A stretch of DNA of 48,632 nt, taken from NCBI GenBank assembly GCA_023300545.1, contig JALZVT010000016.1, positions 1 to 48,632 on the forward strand, given 5' to 3'. The stretch is from Pseudomonadales bacterium. GTDB taxonomy: Bacteria > Pseudomonadota > Gammaproteobacteria > Pseudomonadales > Azotimanducaceae. The notes under the pieces were generated by a model that made no database searches, was not told the origin of the DNA, and worked only from the letters and a program-made list of their open reading frames with translations. Shown here piece by piece: positions 1 to 8,500 of this stretch; the stretch's first letter is position 1; each line of letters begins with the position of its first letter. A program made the position numbers and the translations under genes.

Positions 1-2502
1 AGCGCTGAGCCAATTGAGTACTCAGTCATTACATCAGAAGTCTGGTTATCAATTACCCCCTCAAGTGGCACGCTTGCGCCTAATGGAGCAGCTGACGTCA
101 CCGTAGCGATCTCGGCAGCAGCAGCGACGTTGATTCCTGGCGTGTATACCACCTCTGTTTTGTTTGAAAACAATAGTGGCAATGACGCCAACACGCTGCG
201 CACCGCAACCCTAACTATTCAGGGTGCGGGCTCAGTCAACGATAAATTCAACAACGCCATCCTCTTAAACACCGACAGCGGTTCGACACTAAGCAGTACG
301 GTGGGTGCCGGGAAAGAAAGTGGTGAGCCTGCTCATGGTGGCAATCTAGGTGGGGCTTCAATCTGGTGGCAATGGGTTGCCAGCGGCAATGGCACCCTTG
401 TGATAGACACCAACCAGAGCAGTTTTGACACGTTGCTTGGAGTGTATACGGGTGCTGGCGTGTCTGCCTTGAGCTCTATTGCGCAAAACGACGACGGCGG
501 CGAAGGAACACGCAGCCGGGTCGAGTTTAATGCAACCGTAGGTACAAACTATTTGATCGCGGTTGATGGTTTTCGGACAGGTAACGCTGTCGCCACCGGC
601 AATGTAGCGCTGAATTGGCAGTTTATGGAAGAGGGTGCAACCACCGGACAGCTTGCCGTTAGCCCTTCGGCAGGCTTGCTCAGCGCCGGTTCGGCAGGCG
701 GACCATTTTCCCCGGCAACCATGGTTTACACCATCACCAATACCAGTGCCGCGCCCGTCACATTCGATGTCATTACCAATGGTACATTTTTCGACATCGA
801 CACCACCGCAGGCCAGTTAGAGGCCGGCGCTAGCACAACGTTGCAGGCAACTCTGAACGCCCGTGCACAGGCGTTGGGGCCAGGCACCACTGTTGGCAGT
901 ATTATCATCAACGGCATCAGCCGTACCGTTGCAGTGCAGGTTATTGCGGACGGGTCTGCGCAAGATAACTTCGATGATCGAGCCCTAATAAACGACAACC
1001 TGCCCTTGGAAATTCTGTCAACAAACGCCGAGACCACTAAACAACCGGGGGAACCGAATCACGCAGGTGATTCTGGTGGTGCTTCTGTGTGGTGGTCTTA
1101 CACCCCCTCTGCCGCCGGTACCGCTGTCATTGAAACCACCGGCTCCAACTTCGATACGCTGTTGGCGGTTTATCAAGGCAATGCGCTGGATCAACTGTCG
1201 CTGGTCGCAAGCAACGATGACAACTCTGGGTTACAAAGCCTGGTGGCGTTTGAAGTCGCTGCCAACGAGACCTACCTGATTGCGGTGGATGGCTTCGCGG
1301 GTGCCATTGGCAGTATTACTCTTGGGTTAGATCGGCTTGCCGGCAGCGCAACAGCAGACAACTTCGCTGACGCCCAGAACGTTACTGGCCAACTGTCACT
1401 CAACAACTCCATCACCGCCACGTCTGAACCGGGTGAACCCGACCATGCGAGCGCGGGGGGGACCAAATCAGTTTGGTGGCGCTGGCAGGCCAACGGCGGC
1501 GAACAGATCACCATGGATACCTTTGGCAGCAGCTTCGACACAGTGCTCGGGGTCTACACCGGCGCGTCATTGAGTACACTGCTAGAAATAGCATCTAACG
1601 ACGATTCGGGCTCACTGCAAAGCTCGGTAAGCTTCACTGCAACGCAGGGCACCACCTATTTTATTGCAGTTGACGGGTTTTCCGGTGCCTCTGGCTCCGT
1701 GCAGCTTAATGTTACCGGCGCGAACATTGTTGAGCGCTTGGTATCCTCTACGTTACCGACAAGCCGATCAGTTCGCGTCGGCGATGTGGCTAGCGTATTC
1801 GCGACTCTAATCAATAACTCGCCTGAATCCGCAATGGGTTGCGTGGTTAATACCGGGGTGGCGTTACCTGCTGATTTTGACTATCAACAGACCAACTCCG
1901 CCACCAACGCACCAATAGCTGGCACCCAGAACCTACCTATGACGCTTGCGCCATTCGGTGTGCAAACGCTGTTACTTACTTTTCAGCCCCAGCAGCCTAT
2001 CGGATTTGTTGATGTGCCTCTGTTGTTTACCTGCGACGGCACTAGCCCTGCACAGGTAATTCCCGGACTCAATACGGTGTTGTTATCGGCTGCAAACAAC
2101 GTTGTTGCTGACGTTGTTGCCCTCGCCGCAACCGCCACCAACCTGGGTGTGGTACTCGCAGGGCCAGATATGCCGGGTGCATTTGCAGTGGCCACCGCAA
2201 ATGTGGGCGCAACCGAAGTGATTACAGTGAGTCCGGTTGCGCAGTTTACCAATCCGAACATTAGCCTAAATATTTGCGAAACTAACCCGCTCACGGGCGC
2301 CTGCTTGAATCCGCCAGCGCCGTCAGTGACGACCAATATTGCGGGCACGGCCACACCAACCTTTAGTATATTTGTGTCGGCAAACACCTCTATTGCATTC
2401 GCACCAGACCAATTCAGAATTCAGGTTGTCTTCACAGACCCAACCGGTAACGTGCGCGGTTCTACCAGTGTCGCGGTTGCTAGTACGTTGCCAGGGAGTT
2501 GA
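1..2502 (+). CDS. Large exported repeat protein, 5' end outside window
   Basis: The reading frame is open from base 1, so the gene starts upstream and 833 residues are visible. The first 45 residues look like the end of a BACON/Ig-like domain. Three copies of a domain of about 125 residues follow (roughly bases 229-612, 958-1335 and 1345-1725). Each copy carries the pattern GEP-H, SVWW, a FDT-L-VYTG strand, an NDD turn and YLIAVDGF, which resembles pre-peptidase C-terminal (PPC-like) beta-sandwich domains. An Ig-like segment lies between copies 1 and 2. The last 250 residues (from about base 1735) are homologous to the C-terminus of the 5574-9872 protein and contain four cysteines. Composition (Thr, Ser, Asn, Gly, Ala rich, almost no Lys) fits a secreted or surface protein. 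The signal peptide would lie upstream. The function is unknown; adhesion or matrix binding is a guess. Confidence 0.85.
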   Translation, partial: SAEPIEYSVITSEVWLSITPSSGTLAPNGAADVTVAISAAAATLIPGVYTTSVLFENNSGNDANTLRTATLTIQGAGSVNDKFNNAILLNTDSGSTLSSTVGAGKESGEPAHGGNLGGASIWWQWVASGNGTLVIDTNQSSFDTLLGVYTGAGVSALSSIAQNDDGGEGTRSRVEFNATVGTNYLIAVDGFRTGNAVATGNVALNWQFMEEGATTGQLAVSPSAGLLSAGSAGGPFSPATMVYTITNTSAAPVTFDVITNGTFFDIDTTAGQLEAGASTTLQATLNARAQALGPGTTVGSIIINGISRTVAVQVIADGSAQDNFDDRALINDNLPLEILSTNAETTKQPGEPNHAGDSGGASVWWSYTPSAAGTAVIETTGSNFDTLLAVYQGNALDQLSLVASNDDNSGLQSLVAFEVAANETYLIAVDGFAGAIGSITLGLDRLAGSATADNFADAQNVTGQLSLNNSITATSEPGEPDHASAGGTKSVWWRWQANGGEQITMDTFGSSFDTVLGVYTGASLSTLLEIASNDDSGSLQSSVSFTATQGTTYFIAVDGFSGASGSVQLNVTGANIVERLVSSTLPTSRSVRVGDVASVFATLINNSPESAMGCVVNTGVALPADFDYQQTNSATNAPIAGTQNLPMTLAPFGVQTLLLTFQPQQPIGFVDVPLLFTCDGTSPAQVIPGLNTVLLSAANNVVADVVALAATATNLGVVLAGPDMPGAFAVATANVGATEVITVSPVAQFTNPNISLNICETNPLTGACLNPPAPSVTTNIAGTATPTFSIFVSANTSIAFAPDQFRIQVVFTDPTGNVRGSTSVAVASTLPGS

Positions 2503-3271
2503 TATTCTGGGTTCTCAGCACTTAGCACGCGCCACTAACCGCGACCGCCATGATCTTGCGTTGGCGATGCGGCTTGCTGAACGGTTTGGGTTTCACGAAG
2601 GCATATGCAATCATTTTTCAGTTCGTCTCGACACCGAAGACGAACGATATTTGATCAACCCCTACGGCGTTCACTGGTCACAGCTTCAGGCTGATACGTT
2701 GCTTATGATCGATGGTGACGGGCATGTTCTAGAAGGCGATGGCGAAGTCGAGAATACCGCCCGATTTATTCATGTCGCAGGACACCGTGCTAACCCTCGG
2801 CACAAGGCCCTGTTTCATACCCACATGCCGTACGCGACAGCACTGACAATGCTCGAGGATCAGGCCGCCACGCTAACCATGGCCCATCAAACCGCCTGCC
2901 GTTTCCATGACCGAATTGCCTATGAGCGAAGCTTCGGCGGCCTGGCACACGATGAATCAGAAGGTCAGCGCATCGCAGCAAAAGCCGCCAAGGCGCAGCA
3001 GGTTGATGTGGTCTTCCTTGCGAATCATGGTGTAACCATTGGTGGGCCGAGCGTCGCCATTGCATTTGACGATCTGTATTATCTCGAGCGCGCTTGTCGA
3101 CAACAGGTTTTTGCCTTGCAAACTGGCGCAGCACTCAAAGTGATCGATGAAAAAACCGCTGCTCTGACTGCTCAGCAAACCATGGCCGACGTGCCGGAGT
3201 TTGCCGAGAAACATTTTCGTGCTCTACAGCGGGTTTTGGCTAACAACCCACATCACCCCTTCACGTTCTGA
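2468..3271 (+). CDS. Class II aldolase/adducin family protein
   Basis: A cytoplasmic enzyme of the class II aldolase/adducin fold, which binds a divalent metal and cleaves or epimerises sugar phosphates and related hydroxyl-carbonyl compounds. The fold markers are visible: an early LALAMRLAERFG helix followed by HEGICNHFSVR, the metal-ligand pair in LFHTHMPYA, and a later ANHGVTIGG that supplies the third histidine. The substrate cannot be read from sequence. The frame stays open into the preceding gene. GTG at 2468 is the nearest conventional start that keeps the conserved N-terminus, but it has no clear ribosome site. A strong AGGGAG at 2493-2498 instead points to a CTG at 2507, which gives 254 residues, the usual family length. 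The first ATG (about 2567) would cut into the conserved helix. The gene overlaps or abuts the exported-protein gene upstream. Confidence 0.85.
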   Translation: MSRLLVRCQGVDILGSQHLARATNRDRHDLALAMRLAERFGFHEGICNHFSVRLDTEDERYLINPYGVHWSQLQADTLLMIDGDGHVLEGDGEVENTARFIHVAGHRANPRHKALFHTHMPYATALTMLEDQAATLTMAHQTACRFHDRIAYERSFGGLAHDESEGQRIAAKAAKAQQVDVVFLANHGVTIGGPSVAIAFDDLYYLERACRQQVFALQTGAALKVIDEKTAALTAQQTMADVPEFAEKHFRALQRVLANNPHHPFTF

Positions 3272-3288
3272 CAACGAGTTTTAAGGCT

Positions 3289-4209
3289 GTGCCTACCAAG
3301 CAGAAGCTGCACCCCAGAAACAGACACACCGAGAATTACAACTTTCAGCGGTTATGTCGAATTTCGCCATCGCTAAAGCAGTTTGTCATTGCGAACAAGC
3401 TGGGGCAGCCATCCATCAATTTCGCTAGCTCGTTCGCCGTTAAAGCACTTAACAGCGCCATTTTGAAAGCGGACTACGCCATCGACAACTGGTCCGTTCC
3501 TGCCGGGTATCTTTGCCCACCCATCCCGGGAAGAGTGGATTACATTCACTATATTGCTGACCTGTTAAGCGCAACCACCAAATCTACCGGGAAAAATGGC
3601 ACACCCATTACCGGGCTGGATATTGGCACAGGCGCGAGCTGTATCTACCCGTTACTGGGGCACCGGGAATATCAATGGCAGTTTATCGCCAGCGATATTG
3701 ACCCTGCTTCCATCAGCTCCAGTCAGTACATTATCGATAACAATGAAGGCTTAGGTGCAGCTATCCGCCTGCGCTTACAACCTGATAGTCGGCACATTTT
3801 TCAAAACGTAATAACATCCACAGACCGCATAGACTTCACCCTGTGCAACCCACCCTTCCATGCCTCTCTGGCCCACGCTAAACAAACCAGTGCACGTAAA
3901 AGACGCAACCTGGGTACCAACAATAAGGGCGACAGTAAGCTCAATTTTGGCGGGCAAAAAGCGGAGCTATGGTGCAAAGGTGGTGAGCGAGAATTTGTCG
4001 GAACGATGATAAAAGAAAGTAAGCGCTTCGCGGACCAAGTGCTTTGGTTCACCTCACTGATCTCAAGTCACGACAACATTCGCCCGCTAAAACTATTGCT
4101 GCGCGAAATAGGCGCTGATGAGGTTAAGGTTGTTGGCATGGCCCAGGGGCACAAAGTAAGTCGATTTATCGCCTGGACCTTCTTAACGCCACAACAACGA
4201 ATGTGTTGA
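3289..4209 (+). CDS. rlmF: 23S rRNA (adenine(1618)-N6)-methyltransferase
   Basis: RlmF transfers a methyl group from S-adenosylmethionine to N6 of A1618 in 23S rRNA. The protein is 306 residues, the usual length. It starts at a GTG with an AAGG just upstream. The N-terminus has the family signature LHPRNRH, the SAM-binding loop LDIGTGAS is at residues 110-117, and the catalytic NPPF motif of N6-adenine methyltransferases is at 187-190, followed by FHAS. FGGQKAELWCKGGE is another conserved stretch of this family. The gene lies 17 bases after the aldolase-like gene and may share its transcript, though no functional link is evident. Confidence 0.95.
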   Translation: MPTKQKLHPRNRHTENYNFQRLCRISPSLKQFVIANKLGQPSINFASSFAVKALNSAILKADYAIDNWSVPAGYLCPPIPGRVDYIHYIADLLSATTKSTGKNGTPITGLDIGTGASCIYPLLGHREYQWQFIASDIDPASISSSQYIIDNNEGLGAAIRLRLQPDSRHIFQNVITSTDRIDFTLCNPPFHASLAHAKQTSARKRRNLGTNNKGDSKLNFGGQKAELWCKGGEREFVGTMIKESKRFADQVLWFTSLISSHDNIRPLKLLLREIGADEVKVVGMAQGHKVSRFIAWTFLTPQQRMC

Positions 4210-4248
4210 CCACGCCCTACCCAACAATCGCGGATCCTTCACTGAGAA

Positions 4249-4779
4249 CTAACCGTCGCTACCCCATTTGTTCACAAAGGTCATCTCTTGTACCTGATGC
4301 ATTGTGGTGAGCGCGGCGCCCAACCCAAGAGCTCGGCAAGCCAGCAAAATGTTCTGCACACAGGGGTAGACAGCGCCATAGTTGGGCGGCCCCTCTCCGA
4401 TGCGTTGATCCAGTGGAACCTTGAAGGGCCAATCACGCTCGCCGCAAACCAACAATAGGTAGGGGGCTTCGTGCATATGGTCCATCTGATAATACAGCGC
4501 TCTAAGCTGTCGGCCAGGGTTGGCTTTGCGTTCACCAGCGTCAGCATGGAAGCGCGATTCAATGGCCTGTATGTAACGTTCGGCAAACCATTTTTTGCGC
4601 TCAGAATCTGATATCAGCACAAACTTCCAGGGTTGGGTATTTTGCCCTGACGGCGCTTGAACACCGGCATTAAGAACTTTCCAGATCAACTCCATGGGCA
4701 CCGGGTCGGGCTTTAGTCGGCGCATGGCTCGAACATTGCCAACCAAATCGAAGAATGCGGGGTTCATATTTTCACTCAT
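4249..4779 (-). CDS. Nitroreductase-family protein, C-terminally short
   Basis: An FMN-dependent nitroreductase-type flavoprotein of 176 residues, expected to use NAD(P)H to reduce nitro or quinone-like substrates. The FMN phosphate-binding start (NVRAMRRLKPDPVP), the APSGQNTQPWKFVLI segment and a GAVYPCVQNILLACRALGLG helix are all present. The ATG at 4779 is chosen because upstream frame extension (to 4815) is not family-like; ATG 4767 is a second option. The protein stops soon after GAALTTMHQVQE, where relatives usually continue for another 25-35 residues with a strand ending in proline-glycine and a basic tail. Its last codons sit 40 bases from the convergent rlmF stop. It may be truncated or degenerating. 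Its start faces the glutathione transferase gene across a 50-base divergent gap. Confidence 0.85.
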   Translation of the reverse strand: MSENMNPAFFDLVGNVRAMRRLKPDPVPMELIWKVLNAGVQAPSGQNTQPWKFVLISDSERKKWFAERYIQAIESRFHADAGERKANPGRQLRALYYQMDHMHEAPYLLLVCGERDWPFKVPLDQRIGEGPPNYGAVYPCVQNILLACRALGLGAALTTMHQVQEMTFVNKWGSDG

Positions 4780-4829
4780 AGTAATATATAACCACAGTCT
4801 AAACGCACAAAACACAGGGAGCGCTCATC

Positions 4830-5558
4830 ATGCAGCTATGGACCGCCGCCACCCCCAATGGCTGGAAAGTGAACATCATGCTCGAAGAACTGATTGAGGC
4901 CGGAGTCTGCCTCCCTGAAGTTGAAGTGCGCAGCATCAATCTGTCTAAGGGCGAGCAATTCACTGACGAATTCACTGCCGCCAACCCTAATCAAAAAATC
5001 CCGGTGCTAATTGACGGCGAACGAGCCATCATGGAAAGCGGCGCCATTCTCCAGTATTTGGGCGAGAAATTTCCGACCAGTCTGCTACCTACAGGCGAGC
5101 GCCGTTATGACGTTCTACAATGGACTTGGTGGCAGGCCGCCAATGTTGGTCCGGTGTTTGGCAACAAGTTGAGTTACACCCGGTACATGCCCGACGTTGA
5201 TCCGCTGCAAAAGGAGCACCCGCTGGAACGCTTTGGGAAAGAGGCGCTGAGGTTGGCCGCTGTACTGAACAAACGCCTGGAGGGACGCAACTACGTCTGT
5301 GGCGATAATCTGACCATCGCTGATATTGCCATTTACCCTTGGCTACGTGGCTGGAAGTGGAGCAAGGTTGATATCACAAACCTACCCAATATAGTCAACT
5401 GGATCAAACGCGTACGCGCGCGCCCCGGGGTTGAACGCGGCCTAGCCTACGGCGTACCAAAAGGCGAAATTGATCAGTGGTCTGAAGCCCGAAAAGCGCA
5501 ATACGCCAAGAGTGGCGCAAGCATCGCTGACAACAACAAGCTACGCACTGACCTCTAG
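4830..5558 (+). CDS. Glutathione S-transferase, nu class (YfcG/YghU-like)
   Basis: A cytoplasmic thioredoxin-fold glutathione transferase of 242 residues. Nu-class members act as disulfide-bond oxidoreductases using two glutathiones. The N-terminal TATPNGWK contains the Thr-Pro-Asn triplet (residues 8-10) that matches the Thr9/Asn11 active-site region of E. coli YfcG. NPNQKIPVLID carries the cis-proline and MESGAILQYLG the glutathione gamma-Glu contact. The C-terminal helical domain has the usual NLTIADIAIYPW motif. The start ATG has a GGGAG nine bases upstream. The gene is divergent from the nitroreductase gene, and together they look like a small redox or detoxification pair. The substrate is not predictable. 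Confidence 0.92.
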   Translation: MQLWTAATPNGWKVNIMLEELIEAGVCLPEVEVRSINLSKGEQFTDEFTAANPNQKIPVLIDGERAIMESGAILQYLGEKFPTSLLPTGERRYDVLQWTWWQAANVGPVFGNKLSYTRYMPDVDPLQKEHPLERFGKEALRLAAVLNKRLEGRNYVCGDNLTIADIAIYPWLRGWKWSKVDITNLPNIVNWIKRVRARPGVERGLAYGVPKGEIDQWSEARKAQYAKSGASIADNNKLRTDL

Positions 5559-5573
5559 AGTTTCGCCGCTAGG

Positions 5574-8500
5574 TTACTGCTGGGCGTTATGAACAGCCAC
5601 GCTGGTCGCGCCTCGCACCACGCTCAGTTCGTCACGAAAACGCAAGAACACCCGGCTGTTGGCTGGGTCGAGTGCGATCGGCTCAGCGGTATTGGCAAAG
5701 ACGGCAAAGGTTGGCGTACTGCCCTCGGCAACATCAACCATCACCGGCTCCGCACTCGGCACGGTTGGATTGATGCATTGTGACGTTGTTGGATCGGTTT
5801 GGCATAGGCTTAGCGTTAGTGGCAACACGGCATCTCCCGTGTCTGCACTCACCAAAATCGTAGCCGCAGAACCGACATTAACCGAAGCGATGGTGAAGAA
5901 ACCGTTGTTGTTCTCAAATTCCATCACGCCGTTGTTTGTGGTTGTGGCTGCGAGCGCAATCAAATCAGGCACCGCTGAGGCAGCAGCAGACAGGAGAAGC
6001 GTATTGAGGCCGGTAAAACTCTCAGCATCGGTTGCGTTCGCGCACTGGAATTCAAGGGCAACCGCAGTAGCCGGCAGCTCTTCAGTGGGGGTTATGCCAA
6101 ACACAAAGGATTGAGCGGTCCCCGCAAGGATATCCCTCGGACGGTTGGCGTCGCCAACCCCTTCGTTGGTGCTTGAGTCAGTTGTCTGGTAGAAGAAATC
6201 TGCAGCGAGCGTCTCGGGCAATTGAATCTCGCACCCCAGAGCGTCTGCTGAGCCTGCGTTAATGAGTGTCGCAAACGCGGTAGCTGTCTTACCCACCTGA
6301 ACCGAACGACTCGCTGGAAGCACCGCGGAAAACAACTGGACCGCCGCCTCGACAACGGTGATTGATACCGTGGCGGTAGGGCTCGTGTCCTCCCCATCGC
6401 TCACACTAAAGGTAAAACTGTCGTGCCCGGAGTAACCCGCGTCAGGGGTGTAAATCAAGTTAGGCGCCTGACCTGATAACCGGCCGTTTACCGGGAGTTC
6501 CAGCAGGTTGAACGACAAAGAGTCACCGTCGCCATCAGAGCCAATCAGCGAGATCAACACCGGCGTCTCTGTTTGGGTTGAAACCGACTGGCTTTCCGCC
6601 ACAGGCACAAGCTTCACTGGCGGCGGCGCGACGACTTCGGTGACTATTATCAACACCTTGGCGAGCGCACTGGCACTAGTGCCATCACTCACTGTAAAAG
6701 CCAAGCTATCGGTTCCCGTAAAGTCATTGTTAGGTGTGTACACCAAATTAGGTAAATTACCCGACAAGCTACCACTGGTCGGCAGATCAACCAGTGCAAA
6801 GACAAGGCGATCGTTGTCGGCATCAGTGCCGGTTAAACGGATCGCAAGCGAACTGTTCGCGGCGGTTACCAGTGACTGCTCATCAGCAACGGGTAAGTCG
6901 TCGGTTGCACCTACCGAGAGATTAATGGCCACAACTGAGCTAGTCAGCTCCCCATCAGACACTGTGTAGGTAAATTGGTCTGAGCCGAAGTAGTTTGTTG
7001 CAGGTGAATAAATCAGGTTAGGTGCTGCGCCTGAAAGCACCCCGTTGCCTGGCCCTGTCACCACGGTATATGTCAGGGCATCGCCGTCAACATCACTGCC
7101 TGCCAGAGTAATCGCCAAAGGTTTGTCTTCGCGCGCCGCAACCTCTGTGACTCCTGCCTGGGTGCCTATTGCTACTGGGGCATCGTTCACATTAGTGACG
7201 CTGATGCTTACGCTCGCAGGCGCACTGGATCTGCTGCCGTTGTCGGTCAGAAACGTAAAACTATCGGTGCCAAAGAAATCTTCGTTAGGCGTGTAAACAA
7301 AGTCTGGCGCCGTACCGCTGAGGTCACCGTGACTAGGTGGTTCCACAACGGCAAAATTAAGGATGAGATCGTCATTCTCAGGGTCAGACCCCGTGACCGT
7401 AAACGCAACGGGTGTGTCTTCAAGTATCGCTATCGTGACTGGGTCAGCCGTTAACGGCTCACTAACGCCAGAGACAAACACGTTAGAATAAATGGAGCCA
7501 TCAATCGTCAGGTTATCGGCGAACGATTGGAAAGCAATCACCTGGCCATCCCCACTGATCGAGGGGGTGTCGCTGCTACTGTCTCCACCTTGGGTTAGCA
7601 ACGTAAAGCTGTCGCTCTCCTGGTCAAAAACAAAGATATCCCGGGTAGAGCCATTGAGATCCACCTCTACCAGATTGCTGGCCGAAGAACTAAATGCAAT
7701 GAACCGACCCTCTGCACTGATTGACGGGTGAGAACTGGGGTTGTTGGAACCCGTACTCACCAAGCGTGTGATTTTGGTTTCGGTGTCAAAAACAAAAATG
7801 TCGATGGATGCGACCCGGGTATTCGCCGCCTGGTCAGGCACCAGATTGCTCGCTCTGGATTGGAACGCGACATATCGACCATCTGCGCTAATCGATGGTC
7901 GAGTGCTGTGATTGTCACCGCCTGCCGTTATCAACTCGCGTGTGCTCGTCTTACGATCGTAGAGATAAATGTCAAAAAGGCCGCCATTCGCATCACCAGG
8001 CGCCAAGTTACTGGCCGTCGACTGAAAGGCCACATAACGACCGTCGGCGCTAAGCGATGGGCTGGCTCTGAGGAGATTGTTCAAGACGAACAGGCTATCC
8101 CCCCCCGATGTCAGGATCTCAGTGACGTTCGTTTGTCGATCGTAAACAAAGATGTCGGGGGAACTGCCGTTGGGGTCCGAGCCCACCAGGTTGTTTGCAA
8201 AAGACTCGAACGCCACAAATCGGCCGTCTGCACTAATTGCTGGATCCAAGCTCAGGTTGTTGCCATTACTGGTAATAAACTGAGTCAAGCCAGAGTCTCT
8301 GATGTAGACAAAGATATCCGAACGAGTGCCGTTGCCATCGACACTCACCAGATTAGTTGCCTCAGATTCGAACGCAACAAGCCCGCCATCTGCGCTAATC
8401 GAGGGAAAGCGACTGCTACCGTTAGCTCCGGTAGTGAGCAATTCGTTACGTCCGGTTACTGTGTCGAAAAGGAAAATGTCGCGTTGATTGTTGTCATCCT

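Noticed and set aside
2339-2467. Upstream extension of the aldolase-like frame inside the exported-protein gene
   Set aside because: The TTG at 2339 lacks a ribosome site, and the added residues are low-complexity out-of-frame translation of the preceding gene.
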